Assembly: GCF_023015625.1 (NCBI RefSeq)
Contig: NZ_JALKAH010000001.1
Location: forward strand, 186,001-250,000
Origin: Yoonia sp. F2084L
Lineage (GTDB): Bacteria; Pseudomonadota; Alphaproteobacteria; Rhodobacterales; Rhodobacteraceae
DNA length: 64,000 nt
Reading direction: 5' to 3'
How positions within the stretch are numbered: position 1 is the first letter of the stretch; every line of letters begins with the position of its first letter. The translations under genes were made by a program, and so were the position numbers. This document shows positions 24,184-32,303 of this stretch, in pieces. The notes under the pieces are model-generated. The model searched no databases. It saw only the letters and a list, made by a program, of their open reading frames with translations, and was not told the DNA's origin.

Positions 24184-25671
24184 TCACTCAGTCAGCCCGT
24201 AGGCGACGCGAATGCCCCGCTGGGTGCCGGGGCCAAAGTCGCCGTCAATGGTGCCAGAGTAGAATGCGTTGTCGGCAAGAACCGATTGCAAAGCCTTGCG
24301 CGTATCGGCTTTGAACATGGTGGGTTGGTCACGCAGCAACTCGAACACCTGGGCGGAACCGGACCGCAACGCTTGGTAAAGATACCCTGCGGCGGCCTGA
24401 CTGCCCTTGTCGGGGACAAGACCGTCATCAATCAGTGCGGCATAGTTGAACATCGCCTGCGGATGGCGCAGGTCGGCGGCACGTTCAAAGAACCCAAGCG
24501 CGCGGTCAGGATCGCGCGGGATACCGAGCCCGCCTTGGAAGTACAAAAACCCCAGATCGTTGATTGCATCGGGAAAGTCAGCCGCGGCTGAGGCATGGTA
24601 GAGGGCGACGGCCTTTTCAATGTCCTGCTCAACGCCCAGACCAATCTCATATAGCTGTGCCAACTCGAACTGTGCCTCGGCAGAGTTTGCATCAGCAGCT
24701 TGTGATAACAGCATCGCTGCCTCTTGCGGGTTATAGCGGTCGTCCTGTGCATTCAAACGCATATAGGCCAGCCCGACCATAGAGCGTGTGTCGCCTTCAT
24801 CGGCGAGTGCGGCCAGCTTGGTTTCCTGATCAGGGCGGATATCGGCCCAGGCGATGCGCATATCGGCATTGGTGACCAAGCTGTCATCATCGCCTGGTCC
24901 CGCGATGTAGAATGGCTTGCCGGGAAGTGATCCGTAGGTGTGGGGTTCTTGCTGATTTTGTGTCGCTGATAGCACTTGGTCGCGGACCTGTCGGAACATC
25001 AGGCTGATTTCCAACTGAGGCTGAGTCAGGTTGTTCATCAGGGCTGTGGCAAAGGGGCTGTTATTGCCTGCACCATCCAATGCCACTTCGCCATCACGGG
25101 CGGCGAAAGCCACCAAGGTTCCGCGATCAGGGGCAGGGGGTGCCAGACCGCCGCGGACGGCACTGCGGGTGGGTTCCAGTGATGTACCGGTATCGGCGTT
25201 GGCAACCAAATCAAGCGCGTCACCAAAGGGATCGTCACGGCAGGAATCCAAAATGACGATCCGCATCTTGCGTGCGCCGTCGACGGCTTCCAACAGGTAA
25301 TCCAGCGATAACGCCTGACGCTGCACGTCCCGGTTTGAGGTCACATTGGCATCAATCGGGATCAGGAAATTTTCGCCCTGCACCTCAACCCCGTGTCCGG
25401 CAAAGTAGATCAACGCCAGATCGGCGGTCTCTGCCCGGAAAGAGAATTCATCAACCCCCGCTCGAAACTCTTCTCCGGAGGCATCCAGCAGCGTCGTCAC
25501 CTCAAACCCGATCTCGGCCAGCGTTTCCGACACACCGATGGCATCGTTGATGGTATTGTCCAGCGTGACGACCGTTTCATATTCGGCCATGCCGATGACA
25601 AGTGCGACGCGTTCGCTGGCGTGGCTGAATTGGGCAAAGAACAAAAAGAAACACAGAACTAACTGGCGCAT
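24184..25671 (-). CDS. Exported caspase-domain protein with Sel1 repeats
   Basis: 495 residues from the ATG at 25671 with AGGATG upstream. A signal peptide (RQLVLCFFLFFAQFSHA) leads to a peptidase C14 (caspase/metacaspase) domain with the catalytic dyad His93 (YFAGHGVE) and Cys144 (ILDSCRDDPFG). From about 290 to 440 are Sel1-type repeats (AMLLSQAADANSAEAQFELAQ, AVALYHASAAADFPDAIND). The final 40 residues (SGTIDGDFGPGTQRGI) look like a peptidoglycan-binding domain. An exported protease attached to the cell wall is inferred. Downstream overlap is absent; the Tat oxidase follows after 7 bp. Confidence 0.85.
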   Translation of the reverse strand: MRQLVLCFFLFFAQFSHASERVALVIGMAEYETVVTLDNTINDAIGVSETLAEIGFEVTTLLDASGEEFRAGVDEFSFRAETADLALIYFAGHGVEVQGENFLIPIDANVTSNRDVQRQALSLDYLLEAVDGARKMRIVILDSCRDDPFGDALDLVANADTGTSLEPTRSAVRGGLAPPAPDRGTLVAFAARDGEVALDGAGNNSPFATALMNNLTQPQLEISLMFRQVRDQVLSATQNQQEPHTYGSLPGKPFYIAGPGDDDSLVTNADMRIAWADIRPDQETKLAALADEGDTRSMVGLAYMRLNAQDDRYNPQEAAMLLSQAADANSAEAQFELAQLYEIGLGVEQDIEKAVALYHASAAADFPDAINDLGFLYFQGGLGIPRDPDRALGFFERAADLRHPQAMFNYAALIDDGLVPDKGSQAAAGYLYQALRSGSAQVFELLRDQPTMFKADTRKALQSVLADNAFYSGTIDGDFGPGTQRGIRVAYGLTE

Positions 25672-25703
25672 TGTGATCATCCTTACGGGAATCATGCAGG
25701 CGT

Positions 25704-25752
25704 AGCGCTAGTATAGCGCTGGATGGCCCGACCGCGAAATGCAGGCCGGGCC
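25704..25752. terminator. Two hairpins between exported genes
   Basis: AGCGCTA and TAGCGCT (25704-25720) form a perfect 7-bp stem with a 3-base loop. GGCCCG and CGGGCC (25725-25752) form a second stem with a long loop. They lie between the stop of the upstream gene (25781) and the caspase start (25671). They could limit read-through of leftward transcription. No T run follows. Confidence 0.4.
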
Positions 25753-25780
25753 TTGTAAGAGGGCTGTGGATGCCGAGGCA

Positions 25781-26425
25781 TCAAAGCGAGCGTAACAGCA
25801 CTTTGTTTGAGCCGACGGCCTGCGCGATCTGTTCGTAATGCACCCGTCGCGCCGCCGAATTGGCAGCAGAGCGCAGAAGGATTGTTTCAGCCTCTTCGAT
25901 AATCGCGATAGCTGCGGCATTGGTCTGCGCGAGGGTGTCGGTCCGCACCGGTGTCAGGGGGCTGTTGGACTGCGTACCATCGGGACCTGTGCTGCGAATG
26001 ACGCCGGTGGGCAGGTCCGGGCTGGCATTTTCGCGTGCCAAAGCCCGCAGTTTGCGCGCGGCCTGCTCAATGGCGCCTCTTGCTTCGGCATAGTCGCCGG
26101 TTTGCGGCATGTCGCGCGCGATTTGTTCCAGCGCATCGCCAAGACAGTCGATGCCGTATTCCGCACTTGGTGCGCGGCGACAGAAGTCTTGTGCTGACTG
26201 GATGTCAAAGCGGATGGCGTCAGTCGCCTCGGCACTCACGGCAACACTGGTCACCGTGCCAGTTGGCGCAAAGACCGGTGCATCCACACCAACGGGTGGC
26301 GGCACAAAGACAGGCGGCGGCGGTGGGAGTTGTCCCTCGGTTGTCCCCGCATGAGCGAAGCCAGACAGATTAAGCTGCATCACGACAGCGGCTGAGAGGA
26401 CGGTTTTGAAAGTAAATGTTGTCAA
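25781..26425 (-). CDS. Exported protein of unknown function
   Basis: About 214 residues. I choose the TTG at 26425 because GGAG lies eight bases upstream and it begins a clean signal peptide (TTFTFKTVLSAAVVMQLN, cut near GFAHAG); an ATG at 26449 is an alternative. The mature protein begins with a proline-rich tract (PPPPPVFVPPPVG) and continues as a helical domain with two cysteines (FCRRAP, GIDCLGDALEQIA) and ARGAIEQAARKLRALA. No family recognised. It follows the beta-barrel-like gene after 4 bp and belongs to the same leftward unit of envelope genes. Confidence 0.6.
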   Translation of the reverse strand: MTTFTFKTVLSAAVVMQLNLSGFAHAGTTEGQLPPPPPVFVPPPVGVDAPVFAPTGTVTSVAVSAEATDAIRFDIQSAQDFCRRAPSAEYGIDCLGDALEQIARDMPQTGDYAEARGAIEQAARKLRALARENASPDLPTGVIRSTGPDGTQSNSPLTPVRTDTLAQTNAAAIAIIEEAETILLRSAANSAARRVHYEQIAQAVGSNKVLLRSL

Positions 26426-26429
26426 TGTC

Positions 26430-27224
26430 TTATCTCCACTGTCCGGCATCAATAAACCAGCTAAGACCAAGCGAGATTTGTTGTCTGTCTGTCTCGTTCA
26501 GCGCGTCCGCGACGGCTAGTGTCACGGTCAGGTTCTCAATCGCACCGATCTTGAAACCGGTGCCAAGTTCGATCCATTCGCCATTCCATGCGGCACTCAT
26601 ACCAAGGTTGCGCGACAGGCCTATCCCGGCACCAAAAAAGACGCCCGGCTCAGTTGCCAGATCGCTGACATGGGTGCCAGCACCTACGGTGGCAATGGTC
26701 GGATAGCTGCTATTGCCAGCCTGCATGCTGCTAAAACGGGTCAGCATCACAGATGCGGCTTCATCAACATCCTCGGCCGCACCAGAGCCAGCGATCCGAT
26801 CAATCGCAAAACCAATGTAAGTGGGCGCAGCGGCCGATTGCAGCCTTGTTGCGGTCTTCAGTCCGAAGTAGCTGAAGCTATCAAACGTATCCGTTTCAGA
26901 GTTGGCCGTGGCTGTGAATTGTAACCCAAATCCGTTATTTGCATCGCCCAGTCCAAATCCGAGAGATGCTGCGACGTCTTCTTCGGAATCGTCACCTTCA
27001 AGGTTGAAGGATTGAGAGACGCCGCCAAACAAGATCCCGCTGGGTGCCACGGTGGCTGAATGAATGCCCAGTAGTGTCACGAATTTACTGTCAGGCGATG
27101 CGCTGCTTTCTGCGCCTTGGCCTAAAACCGGCCCAGATATCAGCCCTGCGGCTGCCAATGATGCAAGAAATGGCCTTGAAAATAGGCGGGCGCACCAGAC
27201 CCTTTTATGGTCAGTTCGTTCCAT
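26430..27224 (-). CDS. Probable outer-membrane beta-barrel protein
   Basis: 264 residues. A signal peptide with a long n-region (up to LISGPVLGQ) precedes alternating hydrophobic strands: SGILFGGVSQSFNLEG, AASLGFGLGDANNGFGLQFTATAN, YFGLKTATRLQ, GIGLSRNLGMSAAWNGEWIELGTGFKIG, and a last strand ISLGLSWFIDAGQWR. The glycine-rich amphipathic strands suggest a small beta barrel. No specific family recognised. Neighbour of the caspase and OmpA genes. Confidence 0.6.
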   Translation of the reverse strand: MERTDHKRVWCARLFSRPFLASLAAAGLISGPVLGQGAESSASPDSKFVTLLGIHSATVAPSGILFGGVSQSFNLEGDDSEEDVAASLGFGLGDANNGFGLQFTATANSETDTFDSFSYFGLKTATRLQSAAAPTYIGFAIDRIAGSGAAEDVDEAASVMLTRFSSMQAGNSSYPTIATVGAGTHVSDLATEPGVFFGAGIGLSRNLGMSAAWNGEWIELGTGFKIGAIENLTVTLAVADALNETDRQQISLGLSWFIDAGQWR

Positions 27225-27357
27225 GTGATCGTTTCCAAATCAAAAATACTATAGGTAACCGGGCGCCGGGAAATCAGGTAGGTGGCGCCCGCATATTCGT
27301 TATATACTGCTCAAAACCGTAGCCGTTGACGAACATTACGTCAACTTTGTGGCGCTG

Positions 27358-28035
27358 TTAGCTCAGCGCTTGGAACTCGACTCTGCGGTTTTCGTCGGCA
27401 CGTGGATTGGCCTCGTTGATCGGAAAACGTTCTCCCAAACCAAGAGTGCTGAGCCGGTTTGCCGCGATGTTACAACTGCCGACCAGATAGCGTGCGACTT
27501 CTTCTGCCCGCAGTCGCGACAACTGTTCGTTGTAGTCATCCGACCCGGAGGTATCCGTGTGACCGACGATCTGAAACATGTCGATGTCACTGTCACGCAT
27601 CACCGTGCACATCTGGTCCAGGGTCGGTTTCTGATCATCTTCGATAGAAGCGGAATCGAAAGCGAATTTTACAAAAAGATTGACCTGTAAGTCCGGGTCC
27701 AGCCTTCCAAAAGTCACTGTTGTCGCAGTTTCTGGTGCCAAAGGTGATGTGCGTGCCACATCGGTATCGGTTTCAGTCGTTAGCGGGGCAAGTTCGGTCC
27801 CGGCAACAGGATTATCGGGTGTCTCAACCTCTGTAACGCTGGCGGGCTCAACGTCGTCGACCGTCAAAAGCGTCAGGCCACGGGTTTTGACTGTGCCTTC
27901 CTCGCGCAGCTCGGTAAAAGCGTCGCGCTGCGCTTGAAACCGCAACAGGATTTCGTTGTTGTCGATGTCTTGGGCATAAGCGGGCACGGTCGTGGTGATA
28001 AAAAGTAATGTCGTGAAGAAAGAAAATTTTTGCAT
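27358..28035 (-). CDS. OmpA-family protein
   Basis: 225 residues from the ATG at 28035 (MQKFSFFTTLLFITTTVPAYA, signal peptide cut after AYA); GGGGA lies upstream. Residues 25-110 are a low-complexity spacer rich in Thr, Val and Glu. The C-terminal OmpA domain has KFAFDSASIEDDQKPTLDQM, IVGHTDTSGSDDYNEQLSRLRAEEVARYL and GERFPINEANPRADENRRVEF, with the residues that bind diaminopimelate in peptidoglycan. Divergent from the PP2C gene, so it may share control with the T6SS accessory operon. Confidence 0.88.
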   Translation of the reverse strand: MQKFSFFTTLLFITTTVPAYAQDIDNNEILLRFQAQRDAFTELREEGTVKTRGLTLLTVDDVEPASVTEVETPDNPVAGTELAPLTTETDTDVARTSPLAPETATTVTFGRLDPDLQVNLFVKFAFDSASIEDDQKPTLDQMCTVMRDSDIDMFQIVGHTDTSGSDDYNEQLSRLRAEEVARYLVGSCNIAANRLSTLGLGERFPINEANPRADENRRVEFQALS

Positions 28036-28127
28036 AACAGTCCCCAAAGGAAAAACATTAGGACAAGCTATATTATTACGATAAACTGCCAATTATTGCA
28101 ACGCTTGCCATGCGTGGTCAGTACATA

Positions 28128-28190
28128 ATGGGCTATTTCAACCTACGCGGTCTGGGCATTGTCGCCTGTATTCTGGCCGCAGTGCGATGA
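28128..28190 (+). other. Possible leader ORF overlapping the PP2C start
   Basis: An ATG at 28128 opens a 20-codon frame (MGYFNLRGLG... ending ILAAVR) whose TGA overlaps the ATG of the PP2C gene (ATGA at 28187-28190). The PP2C start has no visible ribosome-binding site, so coupled translation is plausible. The peptide is hydrophobic. It may be chance. Confidence 0.3.
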
Positions 28191-28924
28191 CTTCAGGTTT
28201 TTTTCCGCATTCGCTGCGGTTTTCCGGTGCGGGTTACACACACACGGGTCGGGTGCGGACGCGCAACGAAGATGCCATCTTACTTGATCCCTCGGGTCAG
28301 TTGTGGGTTGTCGCCGATGGCATGGGTGGGCACGGCCAGGGTGATGTTGCCGCCGCAATGGTGGTTGATGGTCTGGCAACGCTTGCCGATGGCGATGAGC
28401 CCGAAGCGATCCTCGCTGCGCAGATCCAGCACATCAACGCCGATATCTATGCCCTTGCCACACAGAACGGTAGTACGATGGGCGCTACGCTCGTGGCCGC
28501 CTTTCTGCAAGACGGGGTGTCCTATCTGGCGTGGGTAGGGGACAGCCGCATCTATCTTTGGCGCGATGGCGCGCTGCGCCAGCTTTCGCATGATCATTCC
28601 CGTGTGCAAGAATTAATGGATCAAGGGCTGATCGGTGAAGCCGAAGCCCGCAACCATCCAGACCGCCATGTCATTACCCGCGCTATGGGGGTGGCTCCTG
28701 CTGTCGATGCCGATTTTGCGACCTTACCGCTACGCGCAGATGATCGGATCATGTTGTGCAGCGACGGTTTGACCACCTGTGTCACTGATACGGCGATTGC
28801 CGACATACTCGGCGGCACCCATGGCGATCCGCAAACGACGGCTGCCGCGCTTGTGCGTGCTGCGCTGGATGCCGGTGCGCCGGACAATGTGTCAGTCATT
28901 GTCATCGCTGCGACAGAGGACTGA
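28187..28924 (+). CDS. pppA: PP2C-type Ser/Thr phosphatase (T6SS PppA-like)
   Basis: 245 residues. PPM-family motifs are complete: RTRNEDAILLD, WVVADGMGGHGQGDVAA, TMGATLVAAFLQDG, YLAWVGDSRIYLWRDG, LTRAMG-like VITRAMG, RIMLCSDGLTTCV and GAPDNVSVIVI, giving the aspartates for two metal ions. In T6SS clusters this enzyme (PppA) removes phosphate added by the kinase PpkA to the FHA protein; all three partners are in this window (kinase 50478-52568, FHA protein 41761-43065). First gene of the rightward T6SS accessory operon. Confidence 0.9.
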   Translation: MTSGFFPHSLRFSGAGYTHTGRVRTRNEDAILLDPSGQLWVVADGMGGHGQGDVAAAMVVDGLATLADGDEPEAILAAQIQHINADIYALATQNGSTMGATLVAAFLQDGVSYLAWVGDSRIYLWRDGALRQLSHDHSRVQELMDQGLIGEAEARNHPDRHVITRAMGVAPAVDADFATLPLRADDRIMLCSDGLTTCVTDTAIADILGGTHGDPQTTAAALVRAALDAGAPDNVSVIVIAATED

Positions 28925-28928
28925 GGCC

Positions 28929-29786
28929 ATGCGCGACACTGGATTTGTGGGACCATTGATCATTGCCATTGGACTTGTGATGGGTGGTCTGGTCTTTGCG
29001 ATTGTCACTGTGCTGTTCCAGGTCGAGGATGGCGGCGCGCTGGTGCGGTTAAACCGGGCCGAGGTGGAGTTGCGTGCTGCACGCGCAGGTCAGGCCGTGG
29101 CAGAAGATGCGCTGAAGCAGGCGCAGGACGAAATCGCCGGTTTGCGCGCAGCGTTAGAGGCGGCACCCACGACGCCCATGTCTCCCGCAATTGGACCCAG
29201 TAGTCTTGATGCCGTCGATGTGCTGGCCGATCATGACGATACCGTTGAATTGACCGAGGAAATGACGCTGGCCCGTGATCGGTTCAACAATGGCGTCACC
29301 CAGCCCGGCAACCGCGTGATGCTTGAGGTGCTGGGCCAGCCGCGCGCGCAATATGGCACAACCTGTCAAAGCGTGACCAATCCCAATTTGCGCGCCATGC
29401 TGGAAACGCGCCAAATCGGTCCGATCCGGGTGACGATGATCAAACCTGCGCTCGACTCGCTGGAACGCATCATGGGCCGTTTGCAAGAGACTGAGCCGGA
29501 TATTTACGCATCTATCGGAACCGCGGGTGCGCTTTGTGTGCGGCTGATCCGGGGCTCAAGCTCTTCCATTTCCAATCATAGTTGGGGCACCGCGGTTGAT
29601 ATCAAGCTCGAAGGTCGTTTGGACGGGTTTGGCGACGGCAGCACCCAGTTCGGTTTGCTGATCATTGCCGAGCTATTCAATGAAGAGGGCTGGTTCTGGG
29701 GGGCGACCTATTCGCGCGAGGACTCGATGCATTTTGAGGTTGGTGTCGAAACGCTCCGCGCCTGGGCCGATGCCGGGCAGATTTGA
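28929..29786 (+). CDS. Membrane-anchored M15-type peptidase (TagX-like)
   Basis: 285 residues. One membrane span at about 8-30 (GPLIIAIGLVMGGLVFAIVTV) is followed by a short coiled coil (RAEVELRAARAGQAVAEDALKQ). The catalytic domain carries NHSWGTAVDIKL (His217 and Asp224) and DSMHFEVG (His268), the zinc site of M15/VanY-type D,D- or L,D-peptidases. TagX, an M15-like L,D-endopeptidase of Acinetobacter T6SS, has a comparable role: opening peptidoglycan for assembly of the envelope complex. Position between PP2C and a TssM-like gene supports that role by inference. The frame is open to 28779, but the start at 28929 (GAGGCC upstream) fits the membrane anchor. Confidence 0.8.
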   Translation: MRDTGFVGPLIIAIGLVMGGLVFAIVTVLFQVEDGGALVRLNRAEVELRAARAGQAVAEDALKQAQDEIAGLRAALEAAPTTPMSPAIGPSSLDAVDVLADHDDTVELTEEMTLARDRFNNGVTQPGNRVMLEVLGQPRAQYGTTCQSVTNPNLRAMLETRQIGPIRVTMIKPALDSLERIMGRLQETEPDIYASIGTAGALCVRLIRGSSSSISNHSWGTAVDIKLEGRLDGFGDGSTQFGLLIIAELFNEEGWFWGATYSREDSMHFEVGVETLRAWADAGQI

Positions 29787-32206
29787 TGGCCGAGCCGGGC
29801 GAACATAGCGTTTTTCGCGCACAGGCGACGGACCTTGAAGATTTTCTTGCCCACCTTGGCGCGCAAGATATTTCTGATCCGCGCCGTTTGGCAGATGAGC
29901 TGGCCGTGCGTCTGCGCCGCTTTGCCCAACACTGCCAGGCGCAGGGTCTGCCGTCCGTTCAGGTGCGGCCTGCGCGGTTGGCGCTGGCCACGCTGGCCGA
30001 TCAAACAGTGCGCGTGCGGCGCGGTATTGATTTGAAAGCATGGTCGGGGTTGGCCCGTCAGAGCCTTTTCGACGGGCGCGATATGAGCAAGCAAGAGGTC
30101 GCGGGCTTTGCTGAGATCGCCAAGGCGCAGGGTAAGGATTATGCCGATCTCTCAGCGTTTCTGGATTACTGCCTGCGGCGCATGTCGGACGCACGCGGGC
30201 TGCGTTCTCGGCCACAACGCGCGCGGGGCATGGGTGCACTGGCCGCGGTGCTTGCGTTCCTGATCGTCGGACTGGCGTCTTATGTGGCTTTCTTGGAGGC
30301 GCGCTTTCATCGGCAGGCGTTTGAGGCTTACGCCGCCTTTGAACAGGACCTCATGGCGCAAAGCAGTGGACAGAGCGATCAGGTAGTGGGTGTGCTGAAT
30401 ACGCTATCTGACGATCTGACCCATGTGCGCGGAGCAGTGGCGCAGGCCCCATTGCGCGGAATGATGACGCTGCCCTTTGCCGATGCCTTCAGTCAGTCGC
30501 AGGCGCGTTATCAACGTGCCGTCAGTCAAACAGCGTCACCCTTGCTAAGCGAGGCGATCGGGCTTGCGCTGGCAACCGAAGGGCAGGGGCTGGCGCTTTA
30601 CGACACGCTGCGGGCGCATGGCATTCTGACAGGTCTGACCGCGTGGGAGCCTGACTTTCTGGCCGGTTGGGTGGCCGCACGCGAAGAGGCGTTTGGATTA
30701 CATGGCTTCGCCGCCCATGTGGCGCTGATCCCCGGACCGATCACTGATTTGCCGCCACCTGACCCACTGGTCATGGCGCAGGCTCGCGAATTTGCCGCCG
30801 AAACGGCAGAGGCAGATCGCGCATGGCTTGAAATGCTGCGCGCACCAGAGATCGCAGGGCTCGCCGTTTGGGATGCGCAAGGTGCAGTGCCAAGGCTGGG
30901 TCAAGTGGCGTTGCGTCGGTCTGGCACACCGTTACAAGTGCCGGGCCTATACACCATCGCCGGTTGGGAGGTAGCCCGCGATGTCGCGGCGGGTGTCGCG
31001 GTGCAAAAGACCCGCGATTTGGCGATGCCGCTTTTTGGGCAAGAGCTGCCACGGCAGAACGACACGCCGGATTTGGTGATGGCGCGCCAACAACGCGAAA
31101 CCGTCGCGGTGTGGCAGGACTGGCTGGCTGACTTGCGTGTTATCCCCTTTGATCAACCTGAGACGGCGATCATCGTGTCAGGCACGCTGTCGCAATCACG
31201 CTCGCCCCTTCCTGCGCTTTTGGAAGAGGTCTGGTTGCAGGTCGGTGGGCAGGATCGTGGGCGTCCGCGTCCGTTGCAACAGGAGGTTGCGCGTGCCTTT
31301 GGCCCAACGATCCAATATGTTGAACAAGGCCGCATGGAGGAAATTGCCGCACTTTTTGCCAGCGTGAACGTTGCACTCAGCACGCGCGACCTTGATCAGG
31401 CGCGCGGCAACGACGCGATCATGAGCGTTGCCACCCGGGCAAAATCAATTCAGTCGTTGCGCGCCGCCCCTAGGGTGGTGGCTTTGTTGGTTGAAGACAC
31501 GCTCGCCCAGATCAGCGGGGGCAACGCCATTGACAACCCGCTTGCACGGGCATGGGTGCAGGTCCATGTGCAATGTCAGCAGACGCTGGCCGGGCGTTTC
31601 CCCTTTGGTGAGGGTCCACCTGCGACCGCCGCCGCAGTTACGCAGACGCTGGGGCCTACGGGAACGATCCCTTTGTTCTTTCGTCAGTTTGCCGCTCCCA
31701 ATCTGGATATGGACATGCGGCCTTGGCGCTGGAAGACCGAAGCGCGTTTTGCAGGGCTGTCGCCCGAAAGTGCCACGTTTCTTGAGCAGGCGATGACAGT
31801 CAGTGCCGGGCTTTTCGGGGGTGGCAATCTGGGCGCGGAGCTGACCGTCGCCACATTGGCAGAGAGAGGGCAGGCCACGCTGTCACTGGGCGGGGTGGCG
31901 GCACCGGTGCGCGCCAACGCAGCGCCAACTGCGCTGACTTGGCCCGGCCCTGCGGCAGAGCAAGGCATTGCTTTGCAGTTTTCAGGTGCGGCCCCCAGCC
32001 CCTCATTGACCCGCACCGGTACCTGGGGGTTCCTGCGGTTGCTGGATGATCTCCGCCTGCGCCCCCGTGATGATGGCCAGCGGTTCCTTGTCGACATGCG
32101 CGATGAGGTTGGGCGGCTGTTTATTGACCTCAGCTTTGCCGATCCGGTCAACCCGATCTCGGTCCGCCCACTCATGCAATCACTGCAGTGTCCGGCGCAA
32201 TTATAA
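29786..32206 (+). CDS. Degenerate DotU-TssM fusion-like T6SS membrane protein
   Basis: 806 residues. The C-terminal 200 (GRFPFGEG, MRPWRWKTEARFAGLSPESA, TWPGPAAEQG, GTWGFLRLLDDLRL) run parallel to the end of TssM at 35065-38604 (GRYPFDQS, TRPWSWRADFGLAPEALAPF, TWPGPNGTN, GSWAILRLIGDGQL). The N-terminal 135 resemble the cytoplasmic DotU domain of TssL (RLALATLADQTVRV, AWSGLARQSLFDG, LSAFLDYCLRRM), followed by one span at about 149-170. There is no GTPase Walker A. It looks like TssL and TssM fused with the NTPase part lost. It overlaps the M15 gene by one base. It could be an alternative or accessory envelope subunit. Confidence 0.65.
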   Translation: MAEPGEHSVFRAQATDLEDFLAHLGAQDISDPRRLADELAVRLRRFAQHCQAQGLPSVQVRPARLALATLADQTVRVRRGIDLKAWSGLARQSLFDGRDMSKQEVAGFAEIAKAQGKDYADLSAFLDYCLRRMSDARGLRSRPQRARGMGALAAVLAFLIVGLASYVAFLEARFHRQAFEAYAAFEQDLMAQSSGQSDQVVGVLNTLSDDLTHVRGAVAQAPLRGMMTLPFADAFSQSQARYQRAVSQTASPLLSEAIGLALATEGQGLALYDTLRAHGILTGLTAWEPDFLAGWVAAREEAFGLHGFAAHVALIPGPITDLPPPDPLVMAQAREFAAETAEADRAWLEMLRAPEIAGLAVWDAQGAVPRLGQVALRRSGTPLQVPGLYTIAGWEVARDVAAGVAVQKTRDLAMPLFGQELPRQNDTPDLVMARQQRETVAVWQDWLADLRVIPFDQPETAIIVSGTLSQSRSPLPALLEEVWLQVGGQDRGRPRPLQQEVARAFGPTIQYVEQGRMEEIAALFASVNVALSTRDLDQARGNDAIMSVATRAKSIQSLRAAPRVVALLVEDTLAQISGGNAIDNPLARAWVQVHVQCQQTLAGRFPFGEGPPATAAAVTQTLGPTGTIPLFFRQFAAPNLDMDMRPWRWKTEARFAGLSPESATFLEQAMTVSAGLFGGGNLGAELTVATLAERGQATLSLGGVAAPVRANAAPTALTWPGPAAEQGIALQFSGAAPSPSLTRTGTWGFLRLLDDLRLRPRDDGQRFLVDMRDEVGRLFIDLSFADPVNPISVRPLMQSLQCPAQL

Positions 32207-32303
32207 AGGAAACCTGACGTCTGCGCCAATTTACGTTATGCTGGCGTCATATCGCGGCAATTTCAGCCGTCCGAATGATGATTTGGAGAAAGCGATCTAA
32301 AAT

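Noticed and set aside
27355..27375. TTAGCTCAGCGC resembling a tRNA D-arm
   Set aside because: It is the end of the OmpA gene, and no acceptor stem, anticodon arm or T-loop (GGTTCGA) is positioned around it.
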